A program made the position numbers and the translations under genes. Shown piece by piece: positions 51,537 through 59,806 of a stretch of DNA of 64,000 nt; position 1 is the first letter of the stretch; each line of letters opens with the position of its first letter. Below the pieces are notes generated by a model. The model was not told the DNA's origin and did no database searches. It was given only the letters and a program-made list of their open reading frames with translations. Origin of the DNA: Archangium primigenium (GTDB taxonomy: Bacteria > Myxococcota > Myxococcia > Myxococcales > Myxococcaceae); contig NZ_JADWYI010000001.1 in the NCBI RefSeq assembly GCF_016904885.1, positions 5,394,001 to 5,458,000 of the forward strand, given 5' to 3'.

Positions 51537-54500
51537 TCATGAGCCCTTCGCGTTCGACTGCTGCGCGGCGGCGAGTGATGTGACGAGGTTCACGAGGGGC
51601 TCTCCATGCTCCGCATAGGTCAGCATTTCGAGGGGAAGCCCCTTCAATCGTGAACGCATCCGATCGCGCTCCGCCTCGCGCACGAGGACGTAATGCGGTC
51701 CTCCAGTGCCCTGGAAGGTCTCCTCCAACCACCTGAGCTGATCGCCGAAGCTCGTGTCATCGAAGCTGAATCCGACGAAGAGCAGGGTGTGGGAGGCGAG
51801 CAGGTAGCGCAGCGACGAGAGCGCGGCCTCGTAGTGGAGCACCCTATCCTTGCTGTCCGGGTACAAGCGGCTGTAACCGTCCGGCGTGAGGATCAGGCCC
51901 GTCGAATTCGCGATGGAGCCGTGCAGATGCCAGAGGGTCGGATGCTCGATGGTGCTTTGCAGGAGCTTCATCAAACCGTCGGGCGCCTGGACGTCCCAGT
52001 AGCGCAGGTCCTGCCACTGCGGACACGCCCAGTGAAGGACACGATCGTAGTTCGTGGTCACGACGAGCTTGCTGCCAAGGCTCCAGAGGGCACGGGCGAG
52101 CGCGAGGCTCGACTCCTGCGCCCGGTGACGAGGCGGATCGAACAACTCGCCGAGCATCTTGTACCAGGTCGCCCCCAGGCCCTCCCGCGCGGCCTGGGCC
52201 GCATCGAGGTAGTTGGGCGTCTTCTTGGTCAAGGCGCCACGCACCGCATCCGCATCGCCCTTGAGATTCTCCGCCTCCAGTCGCTGCGCCGCGGTGAACA
52301 GCAGCGACTCCCAACTTGGGAAGAGTCGCTTGCCCGGATGGGCGGAGTCCATGACGGCCATGGAGGCGCCGGCACCGACGAACGGGATGACGCGTCCCGC
52401 GCCGAGCGCCTCCCGCAGACTTCGGGGAATCGAGATGTCCGAAGGGACAGCGCTCGGAGGCGCGAGCGCCGGCGTCCGGATGAACACCGTTTGTGAACTC
52501 TTGGGAAGCGGGCCCACGTGATGCGGAGCCGCGGCGGTGTCCACCGGTGCGGCGGGAGCGACAGGCAGTGTTTTCGGAGGGGCCCCAGCAGGCGCCTGAG
52601 TGGACGTGGTGGCCGCGAAGAACGCTTGCGCCCGCTTGTCGAAGGGAACACGAATCGAGGCGCGATGGTTGGAGGTGACGCCCCGGAGGCTTGACTCCAC
52701 GCCCTTGGGTCCCAGCCAGAGGCCCTCGGCCAGGAATACCTCGACCCGGCCACACTCCTCGCAGGTTCGTGCCGCGACGATGGGCGCGAGGCAGAGCGGA
52801 CCCCGATCCTCGGCGATCAGGTAGCACCAGTCACGCGCGAGACGCGCCTCGGTGCTCCCGTGGTGGATGGGAAAATGTTCGGCGATGCCTTGATGGCTGT
52901 AGAACGCATAGCGGATGTCCTCGTCATCCGTGTCGAGTGACTCGATCTCCGCGACACTGACGAGTGACATGTGCTTCAACGGCCCGAGCATCACGAGAAA
53001 ATCATGGAGGACCTTGCTGAAGAGTCCCTCCTGTTCACGGTAGGCATCGTCGGACAGGGTGACGCCTTGCCCGATGAGCCGCTCTTGTTCGCGAACCGCC
53101 CAGTGGACTCGCTCGGCGACACCGGAGCGCTCGCCATACTGTCGGGTCAACTGACGCAACATGCCGACGAGAGGGGAGGCGGGCACGAGCGCGAGCAATG
53201 GGGCGAGCTGGACGGCCAGTGATTCCCAGGTCTTGAGAGGGAGCGGTCGGCCGGTATGCGGGGCGAGCAGGATCGAGGCCTGGCCGAGGACGCGTGCCTC
53301 GTCACTCTCGCGCAACAGGGCGATCTCCAAGGCCACCACGAAGCGGAGCGCGGACTCCAAGGCGTCCACGATGGCTTTGAAGCGGGTGAACGCCGTGCGC
53401 TGGGCGGCGATCAGCGCACAAGGCGCGGCGAGCGGAAAGGGGAACTCGGGCCGCGCGCCTTGCTGAGTGGCGCGTCCCGCGTCATCCAGGAGTTGAACCG
53501 CGAGATGATCCAAACACCGCTCGCTCAACTTCACGACCTCGTCTCGCGCGACGAACGCCGTGCGCAATGAGCGCGTCAATCTTCCTTTCGCGGCCTCTGG
53601 GATGGGCCGTGAGGTCCATGCGATCCTCACCGCGTTGATCACGTCCTGGGCCGAAGTCGACGTGTCACCGCCGTCCAGCGCCGCGAGGATGTAGCGTTCC
53701 CTCCAGCTCCCGAGCAGCGTGGTGAGCCCAATGACTTTTTCAACGTCCTGTTCCAATTCGAAGAGCCACGATTCAAAGCCCGAGGATCCCAAGATGTCGA
53801 TGATGTCGCGTTCGCCCGCGACCTCGAACGCCAGGACCGGGCCCGGAGTGGCTCTGTTGAGGTTGCGCCGCACCAGCGCCAGTCCACCAATGGGGCGACG
53901 GGGAATCCGTGCGGGCGGGCTCGCGACGGGGCCCGCATCGCTCACGGACGCACCTGCCCCGACGACTCGGTTGCGGCCCGTCTTCTTCGCCTTGTAGAGG
54001 TTGGCGTCCGCCCGTTTGATGAACTGCAAGGGCTCCACCATGTCGGGCATCAAGCCCGCCACCCCCAGGGAGATGGTGACGGGAATTTCCTGATTCTCGA
54101 AGACGAACTGCTTCTGCTCAATGCACCAGCGGAGCTTCTCCGCGAAGAGGAGGGCTCTGTCGCCCCCGTCCTCGGGGATGATGACCGCGAACTCCTCGCC
54201 TCCGTAGCGCGCGAAACACTGATCCTTGCGCATCAGTCGCTTGAGCGTCTGCGCCAGCTCGCGCAGCACGTAGTCGCCCGCCAAGTGGCCGTGCACGTCG
54301 TTGATCTTCGTGAGGAAGTCGATGTCGAAGAGGATCAATGTCAGGGGGCGGCCATATCGATGGCACCGGATCATCTCGCGCTCCAGGTGCTCCAGGAAGT
54401 AGCGCCTGTTGTTGATGCCGGTCAGACCGTCCTGGATGGTGAGCGTGTAGATGGTCTCGTGGTACTGCAGCTCCACGTTGTCGCCGGTGAGGAACTTGAA

Positions 54501-55019
54501 GACCGCACCCCCCACCTTGAGGAGATCGCCACTGCGCAGGAGCGTCGGCTGCATCACTTCCTGATCGTTCAGGTAGGTGCCGTTGGTGGAGCCCAGGTCC
54601 TGCACGAACATCCGCCCCTGATGGCGGAGGATGCGCGCATGCCTGCGCGAGACGTTGTCGAGGTCCACCACGATGTGGTTTCCCTCTTCACGCCCGATGG
54701 AGAACTCGAGGTCGAGGAGCGTGTACTTCTTGCCCAACTCCGGCCCATGGATCTGCACGAGGCAGCATTCCGCGTCGACCGGGGTCACCAGCTCCTTGAT
54801 GTTACTGACACGGGAGTACCTGGTGTTGCGCCCCTCGTCTTGGGTATGCGAGGCATCGGAGTCGACACGCGGTTGGATGGGTTTGGCCGCGGGCGTGGCC
54901 TTGTCGTTGCCTCGGGGCAGTGGGGCGCCGCCGGCAAGGGTGTCTTCAGGACGCCCGTCATCGGACTGGGCCGCATTCACTGTGGCCGGTGCTGTTCCTG
55001 GGACTGAGGGGCGCGTCAT
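51537..55019 (-). CDS. FHA-GGDEF-SIR2 fusion protein, candidate nucleotide-signalling NADase
   Basis: 1160 residues from ATG 55019 (GGAG nine bases upstream; ATG 55034 also possible). FHA: about 84-178, with SIGREEGN, SRRHARI and GSTNGTYL. GGDEF: about 190-353; metal site FDIDFLTKINDVHGH and active-site GGEEF (273-277); the RxxD inhibitory site is absent. Middle: about 390-800, helical, with an odd beta hairpin (GSWRERYILAALDGG) and a CxxC pair at 753-756, the helix plus zinc ribbon look of kinase C-terminal modules. SIR2: 870-1160, with VGAGAS (881-886), VTTNYD (Asn990, Asp992) and HLHGS (His1033). The fusion suggests FHA-triggered cyclic nucleotide synthesis and NAD hydrolysis in one chain; the role is inference. 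Cytosolic. Confidence 0.85.
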   Translation of the reverse strand: MTRPSVPGTAPATVNAAQSDDGRPEDTLAGGAPLPRGNDKATPAAKPIQPRVDSDASHTQDEGRNTRYSRVSNIKELVTPVDAECCLVQIHGPELGKKYTLLDLEFSIGREEGNHIVVDLDNVSRRHARILRHQGRMFVQDLGSTNGTYLNDQEVMQPTLLRSGDLLKVGGAVFKFLTGDNVELQYHETIYTLTIQDGLTGINNRRYFLEHLEREMIRCHRYGRPLTLILFDIDFLTKINDVHGHLAGDYVLRELAQTLKRLMRKDQCFARYGGEEFAVIIPEDGGDRALLFAEKLRWCIEQKQFVFENQEIPVTISLGVAGLMPDMVEPLQFIKRADANLYKAKKTGRNRVVGAGASVSDAGPVASPPARIPRRPIGGLALVRRNLNRATPGPVLAFEVAGERDIIDILGSSGFESWLFELEQDVEKVIGLTTLLGSWRERYILAALDGGDTSTSAQDVINAVRIAWTSRPIPEAAKGRLTRSLRTAFVARDEVVKLSERCLDHLAVQLLDDAGRATQQGARPEFPFPLAAPCALIAAQRTAFTRFKAIVDALESALRFVVALEIALLRESDEARVLGQASILLAPHTGRPLPLKTWESLAVQLAPLLALVPASPLVGMLRQLTRQYGERSGVAERVHWAVREQERLIGQGVTLSDDAYREQEGLFSKVLHDFLVMLGPLKHMSLVSVAEIESLDTDDEDIRYAFYSHQGIAEHFPIHHGSTEARLARDWCYLIAEDRGPLCLAPIVAARTCEECGRVEVFLAEGLWLGPKGVESSLRGVTSNHRASIRVPFDKRAQAFFAATTSTQAPAGAPPKTLPVAPAAPVDTAAAPHHVGPLPKSSQTVFIRTPALAPPSAVPSDISIPRSLREALGAGRVIPFVGAGASMAVMDSAHPGKRLFPSWESLLFTAAQRLEAENLKGDADAVRGALTKKTPNYLDAAQAAREGLGATWYKMLGELFDPPRHRAQESSLALARALWSLGSKLVVTTNYDRVLHWACPQWQDLRYWDVQAPDGLMKLLQSTIEHPTLWHLHGSIANSTGLILTPDGYSRLYPDSKDRVLHYEAALSSLRYLLASHTLLFVGFSFDDTSFGDQLRWLEETFQGTGGPHYVLVREAERDRMRSRLKGLPLEMLTYAEHGEPLVNLVTSLAAAQQSNAKGS

Positions 55020-55124
55020 TTCTAGCGACTCCATCGCGGATGCGACTCCACGATCCAACTCTCGACGCCGAGCATAGCCAGTTGGCGGAGGGCGAAAAAG
55101 CGAGCCGCGGGTCGAACGAGGACA

Positions 55125-55160
55125 AGAAGCCCAGCAACCCCTTGAGATTGCTGGGCTTCT
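55125..55160 (-). terminator. Terminator downstream of guaB1
   Basis: AGAAGCCCAGCAA (55125-55137) and TTGCTGGGCTTCT (55148-55160) are perfectly complementary over 13 bases with a 10-base loop. It lies 18 bases after the guaB1 stop on that strand and is followed there by TTGTCC, a weak U-rich stretch. It also sits 106 bases upstream of the FHA-GGDEF-SIR2 start, so it separates the two transcripts. Confidence 0.8.
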
Positions 55161-55177
55161 GAATTGCCGGGCGCCCC

Positions 55178-56617
55178 TTACCAGCTGGTGCGCACGGGGC
55201 GGCCTTCCTCGTAGCCCGCCTGGCTCTGAGTGCCCACCACCGCGTTGTGGTGGAAGTCCTCCAGGGTGCGCGCGCCCGCGTAGGTGCACGCGCTGCGCAC
55301 CCCCGCGACGATCTGATCGAGGATGTCCTCCACGCCCGGCCGCTCGCGGTCCAGGTACATGCGCGAGGTGCTGATGCCCTCCTCGAACAGCTCCTTGCGG
55401 GCACGCTCGAACAGGGACTCGCTCCGGGTGCGCGCCTTCACCGCGCGCTGCGAGGCCATGCCGAAGTTCTCCTTGTAGAGCCGCCCGTCGTTGTCGCGCA
55501 GCGTGTCCGCGGGGCTCTCGTAGGTGCCCGCGAACCACGAGCCGATCATCACGCTGGCCGCGCCCGCCGCGAGCGCGAGCGCCACGTCCCGGGGGTGGCG
55601 CACGCCGCCGTCCGCGCAGATGTGGCGGCCGAGCTTCCGGGCCTCCTCGGCGCAGTCCAGCACCGCGGAGAACTGGGGCCGACCCACGCCCGTCATCATC
55701 CGCGTGGTGCACATGGCGCCCGGGCCCACGCCCACCTTCACCAGGTCCGCCCCGGCCGACACCAGGTCCCGCGTGCCCTCGCGGGTGACGACGTTGCCCG
55801 CCATGATGGGCACGGTGGGAGAGAGCGCGCGCACGAGCTCCACCGTCTCGAGCATCTTGCGCTGGTGGCCGTGCGCCACGTCGATGACGAGCAGGTCCGT
55901 CCCCGCGCGCAGCAGGGCCTCGGCCTTGCCCTTCACGTCCCCGTTGATGCCGATGGCCGTGCCGATGAGCAGCTGGCCCCGGGGGTCCAGAGCGGGCTTG
56001 TAGAGCGTGGAGCGCAGCGCGCCCCGGCGCGTCACCACGCCCACCAGCCGGCGGCCCTTCACCACGGGCGCGCACGACAAGCGCTTGCCCGCGAGCTGCT
56101 CGAACATGGACTCCAGGGGCGTGCCTTCCTCGAAGGTGAGCAGCTCGGTGGACATCACCCGGTGCAGCTGGGTGAAGCGGTCCACGTCCTGGGCGTCGTT
56201 CTCCGTGAAGATGCCCAGGGGCTCCTCGTGCTCGTTGACGACGATGACGGCGCCATGGGCGCGCTTGTGGATGAGGTTGAGCCCCTCCTGCACGGTGTCC
56301 CCGGGCCGCAGCGTGATGGGCGTCTCGTAGACGGGGTGGCGCGACTTCACGTAGGCGATGTTGCTCGCCACGATGTCCAGCGGGATGTCCTGGGGCAGCA
56401 CGGCGATGCCGCCCCGGCGGGCGATGGTCTCCGCCATGCGCTTGCCCGACACGGCTGTCATGTTGGAGACGATCAGGGGCAGGGTGGTGCCCACCTTGTC
56501 CGGGGGCGTCAGGTCCACGTCCAGGCGCGAGGTCACCTCCGAGCGGCAGGGCACCAGGAAGAGATCGGTGTACGTGAGATCGTAGGTGGGCTTCTGGCCA
56601 TCGAGGAACCGCATCAC
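55178..56617 (-). CDS. guaB1: GuaB1-type IMP dehydrogenase-related GMP reductase
   Basis: 479 residues. The IMPDH/GMPR barrel is split by a pair of CBS domains at about 94-210. Catalytic Cys303 is in GVGPGAMCTTRMMTG, followed by GRPQ, and the flap and Gly-rich loops are normal (CADGGVRHPRDVALALAAGA). Unlike classic IMPDH the length and sequence match the GuaB1 group, shown in mycobacteria to reduce GMP to IMP with NADPH. CBS domains suggest adenine/guanine nucleotide control. Starts at 56617 or 56614 (tandem ATG). It sits alone, with a terminator. Confidence 0.9.
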   Translation of the reverse strand: MMRFLDGQKPTYDLTYTDLFLVPCRSEVTSRLDVDLTPPDKVGTTLPLIVSNMTAVSGKRMAETIARRGGIAVLPQDIPLDIVASNIAYVKSRHPVYETPITLRPGDTVQEGLNLIHKRAHGAVIVVNEHEEPLGIFTENDAQDVDRFTQLHRVMSTELLTFEEGTPLESMFEQLAGKRLSCAPVVKGRRLVGVVTRRGALRSTLYKPALDPRGQLLIGTAIGINGDVKGKAEALLRAGTDLLVIDVAHGHQRKMLETVELVRALSPTVPIMAGNVVTREGTRDLVSAGADLVKVGVGPGAMCTTRMMTGVGRPQFSAVLDCAEEARKLGRHICADGGVRHPRDVALALAAGAASVMIGSWFAGTYESPADTLRDNDGRLYKENFGMASQRAVKARTRSESLFERARKELFEEGISTSRMYLDRERPGVEDILDQIVAGVRSACTYAGARTLEDFHHNAVVGTQSQAGYEEGRPVRTSW

Positions 56618-56703
56618 ACCCTCCGTGTCGGGAGCCGCACCCTACCGTCCCCGGGCGCGCGCGAGGGTGGAAACCCCCGGGGGGGCCGCGTATTTTGTCG
56701 CCC

Positions 56704-57462
56704 ATGAACGAGGCCGGAACGAGGGCGCCGGTGCTGCGCGTGAGCGGCCTGGAGAAGACGTACGGCGAGGTCCAGGCCGTGCGGGGCCTCACCTTCCAGG
56801 TGGCGCCGGGCGAGGTGCTCGGCCTGGTGGGGCCCAATGGCGCGGGCAAGACGACCACGCTGCGGTGTCTGGCGGGCATCCTGCCGCCCTCCACGGGCCG
56901 CATCTGGGTGGCGGGGTATGACCTGGCCCAGACGCCCGTGGAGGCCAAGCGCGCCCTGGCGTTCCTGCCGGACGAGCCCCGGCTCTTCGAGTACCTGTCC
57001 GTCTGGGAGCACCTGAACTTCGTGGCGCGCCTGTACGGCGTGGAGGACTGGGAGGCGCGGGGGCGGGCGCTCCTGGAGGAGATGGAGCTGACGGGCAAGG
57101 AGAAGGCGCTGCCCGGGGAGCTGTCGCGGGGGATGAAGCAGAAGCTGTCCATCGCGTGCGGATTCCTGCACGAGCCCCGGCTCATCATCCTGGACGAGCC
57201 GCTCACGGGGTTGGATCCCCTGGCCATCCGGCGCATGAAGGCCTCGCTGCGTCAGCGCGCGGAGGCGGGCACGGCGCTGGTGCTCTCCTCGCACCTGTTG
57301 CCGCTGGTGGAGGAGCTGTGCCACCGGCTGCTCGTCATCGCCGGCGGCCGGGCGGTGGCGCTCGGGAGCCTCGCGGAGATCCGCGCGCACCTGAGTGGGA
57401 GCGAGGACTCGGGCGCGTCCCTGGAAGAGCTCTTCATCCACATCACCCGCACGGCGCCATGA
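56704..57462 (+). CDS. ABC transporter ATP-binding protein
   Basis: 252 residues from ATG 56704. Walker A LVGPNGAGKTT, signature LSRGMKQKLS, Walker B RLIILDEPLTGLDP and the His switch SSHLLP are all present. It is of the ABC-2 exporter type (CcmA/NatA-like). It overlaps the permease start by four bases (ATGA), so the two form a complete exporter. Substrate unknown; candidates include lipids, antibiotics and other hydrophobic compounds. Confidence 0.93.
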   Translation: MNEAGTRAPVLRVSGLEKTYGEVQAVRGLTFQVAPGEVLGLVGPNGAGKTTTLRCLAGILPPSTGRIWVAGYDLAQTPVEAKRALAFLPDEPRLFEYLSVWEHLNFVARLYGVEDWEARGRALLEEMELTGKEKALPGELSRGMKQKLSIACGFLHEPRLIILDEPLTGLDPLAIRRMKASLRQRAEAGTALVLSSHLLPLVEELCHRLLVIAGGRAVALGSLAEIRAHLSGSEDSGASLEELFIHITRTAP

Positions 57463-59186
57463 GCTTTCCCCGCGCGGCGGTGTTCCTGTGGGTGGCGTCC
57501 ACCCGCAACCGGCTCATTCACCAGGCGCGGCGGCTGCGCCAGCCCAAGTACCTGGTGGGCGCGGCGGTGGGCGCGCTGTACGTCTATTCCTTCCTGCTGC
57601 GGCGGCTGAGCTACCTGGACGCGGGCGAGGCGGTGCCGCCCCTGGCGCGGCACTTCGCCCAGGCGTTGCTCATGGCGGCCGCCCTGGGCACGCTCCTGTC
57701 CGCCTGGGCGCTGGGCCCGGACCGGCCGGCGCTGTCCTTCAGCGAGACGGAGGTGCAGCAGTTCTTCCCCGCGCCCGTGTCGCGGCGGCACCTGCTGCAC
57801 TTCAAGCTGCTGCGGGGCCTGGTGGGCGCCGGGGCGGGCGCGCTCTTCGCCACCGTCTTCACCAGCCGGGTGCTCAGCCCCCAGCCGGCGTTCTTCTTCG
57901 TGGGCACCTTCCTGTCGCTCACCACGGTGAGCCTGCACACCACGGCGGCGTCCTTCACGCGCACGCGGCTCGCGCGCTGGGGGCGGTGGGGGAGCGTGCT
58001 GCGCTGGGGCGTGCTCACCGCGGTCTTCGCCGTGCTGGTGGGCGCGGTGCTGGCGGGGCTCGAGGCGCACCCCTTTCCCGCCGAGACGCGCGAGCGCGGG
58101 GAGCTGCGGGCCTGGCTGCTCACCTGGCTGGACTCGCCCGTGCTGTGGCCGGGGCGGGTGCTGCTGGCGGTGGCCTTCGCGGAGGAGGGCGCGTCCTTCG
58201 CGCGGCGGCTGCCCCTGGCCCTGGGCCTGCTCGGGCTGCACTACACCTGGGTGATGACGTCGGCCGTGCCCTTCGAGGAGGCCGCGGTGGTGCGGGCCGA
58301 GGAGCGGGCGCGGCGGCGCGAGCAGCTGGCGCGACGGGGCGGGGCGGCGCCCGCGCGCGTGGGCCGGCAGCCCTTCCGGCTGTCCGCCCGGGGCCGTCCG
58401 GAGGTGGCGCTGCTCTGGAAGAACCTGGTCGCCGGACGGCGGCTGGGCGGCCCGGGCCGGCTGGTGGCCGCGGGCGTGGTGGGCGGGGTGGTGGCGGCGG
58501 TGGCCTCGGGCGAGGGGCCCGCGGAGATCCTCGGCCACCTGCGCCTGTTCCTCGCGCCGCTGTGCGCGGGCATCGCGGTGATGTTGTGCGTCTTCGGGCC
58601 CTCGTCGGTGCGGGTGGACCTGCGCATGGACCTGCCGCGCCTGGAGCAATTGCGCGCCCTGCCGCTCACGGGGCGGCAGGTGGTGGCCGCGGAGCTGGCG
58701 GCGCCCGCGCTCCTGCTGGGCGGGACCCAGATCGTGCTGCTGGTGCTGGCGATGGGCCTGGCGCTGTGGCGGGGCGGGCCCTGGGCGGAGACGTGGGTGG
58801 CGGGCGGCCTGGCCGCGCTGTGCGTGCTGCCGGCGGTGACGCTGGGCGGGCTCTTCGTGCAGAACGCGGCGGTGGTGCTCTTTCCCGCCTGGCTGCCCCC
58901 GGAGGGGGAGCGGGCGCGGGGCCTGGAGGCCATGGGCCAGCGGCTGTTGACGCTCGTGGGCACCCTGGTGGTGCTGCTGGTGGGCCTGGTGCCCGCGGCC
59001 TTCCTCGCGGCGGTGGTGGGCTTCGCGCTCTACGAGCTCGGCGGGCTGGACGTGTGGGCGCTGCCCTTCGCGGGCCTGAGCGCGGCGGCGGTGCTGGTGG
59101 GGGAGGTGGCCCTGGGCATCGTGGGCCTGGGCCGTGCCTTCGAGCAGCTCGACGTGTCGGGCGAGGGCCGCGGCACCGGAACGTGA
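57459..59186 (+). CDS. ABC-2-type transporter permease
   Basis: 575 residues with about 12 hydrophobic segments in two halves. The first half begins RGAVFLWVASTRNRLIHQARRLRQPKY-like; the loop TEVQQFFPAPVSRRHLL, with EVQQFFPAPVS, is the conserved pattern of the putative ABC-2 exporter permease family. A basic loop (ERARRREQLARRGG) separates the halves. The start overlaps the ATPase stop. Probably dimeric with the ATPase. Confidence 0.85.
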   Translation: MSFPRAAVFLWVASTRNRLIHQARRLRQPKYLVGAAVGALYVYSFLLRRLSYLDAGEAVPPLARHFAQALLMAAALGTLLSAWALGPDRPALSFSETEVQQFFPAPVSRRHLLHFKLLRGLVGAGAGALFATVFTSRVLSPQPAFFFVGTFLSLTTVSLHTTAASFTRTRLARWGRWGSVLRWGVLTAVFAVLVGAVLAGLEAHPFPAETRERGELRAWLLTWLDSPVLWPGRVLLAVAFAEEGASFARRLPLALGLLGLHYTWVMTSAVPFEEAAVVRAEERARRREQLARRGGAAPARVGRQPFRLSARGRPEVALLWKNLVAGRRLGGPGRLVAAGVVGGVVAAVASGEGPAEILGHLRLFLAPLCAGIAVMLCVFGPSSVRVDLRMDLPRLEQLRALPLTGRQVVAAELAAPALLLGGTQIVLLVLAMGLALWRGGPWAETWVAGGLAALCVLPAVTLGGLFVQNAAVVLFPAWLPPEGERARGLEAMGQRLLTLVGTLVVLLVGLVPAAFLAAVVGFALYELGGLDVWALPFAGLSAAAVLVGEVALGIVGLGRAFEQLDVSGEGRGTGT

Positions 59187-59266
59187 GAGTGGTTGCCCAG
59201 CGCAACACCAGACGCGCCGGGAGGCGGTGTCCTGTACCGGACAAAGCCTCGCAAGCGCGCCCGCGC

Positions 59267-59578
59267 TCAGTGGGGCCGCTCGGGCCCGGGCGGTGAGGTG
59301 AGCAGGCGCACCACCACGGTGCGACAGGCCGTACACACGGTGCCGCCACGCTCCCAGTGCACCTGCTCCTCCCAGGCCTCGGCCGAGTCCGGGCTGTCCT
59401 CCAACCGTTTGAGCAGCACCGTGAGTTCCTCCTCGGGGGAGTCGGCGCCCGGCGTGCCCGCGCCGCCGCCGATCACGTCCTGCTCCGCCTGGAGCGTGAG
59501 CGCGAAGCGGTAGTACAGCGCGTCCGGGGCGATGGCGCGGCCACAGACGGCGCACGTCTTGATGGCTGGGATTGGCAT
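59267..59578 (-). CDS. Small zinc-ribbon-like protein with split CxxC pairs
   Basis: 103 residues from ATG 59578. CAVC (Cys9, Cys12) and CTAC (Cys82, Cys85) probably bind one zinc ion across an acidic helical insert (SPEEELTVLLKRLED, EEQVHWERGG). No catalytic motif. Such double CxxC proteins may be regulators or structural. Upstream, the next 228 bases hold an AT-rich stretch with TTTAAAAAG and GGATAAT, which may be a promoter for the gene at 59807. Confidence 0.55.
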   Translation of the reverse strand: MPIPAIKTCAVCGRAIAPDALYYRFALTLQAEQDVIGGGAGTPGADSPEEELTVLLKRLEDSPDSAEAWEEQVHWERGGTVCTACRTVVVRLLTSPPGPERPH

Positions 59579-59806
59579 GGGGGCAAGATGCCCCAGGAGT
59601 TCGTTGCGGACAAAAGCTTGACGCATGCGGACGAAATACCGCTCTCGCTGCTTGAGAGGGCTTTAAAAAGAAAGCTTTACTTCCAGGATAATCCTCTTTA
59701 AATCTGTCCTTGCGAGTGTCTGACATCGCGTCCGGACGCCATCCCGCGCCTCGCGGAGATGCCCCTGATCCGTCGGACGAGCGCTCGTTCCCCCCAGGAG
59801 ACAGCA

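Noticed and set aside
51537-57236. An 1899-residue open frame running through the FHA-GGDEF-SIR2 gene and across guaB1 on the same strand
   Set aside because: Upstream of 55034 the frame encodes shifted, arginine- and proline-rich sequence under the guaB1 gene. Both real starts are downstream, so the long form is a product of GC-rich DNA.
59640-59705. An AT-rich segment with TTTAAAAAG and GGATAAT taken for a promoter
   Set aside because: No -35 box at the right distance is convincing. It may still be the promoter region of the gene at 59807, and is mentioned only there.
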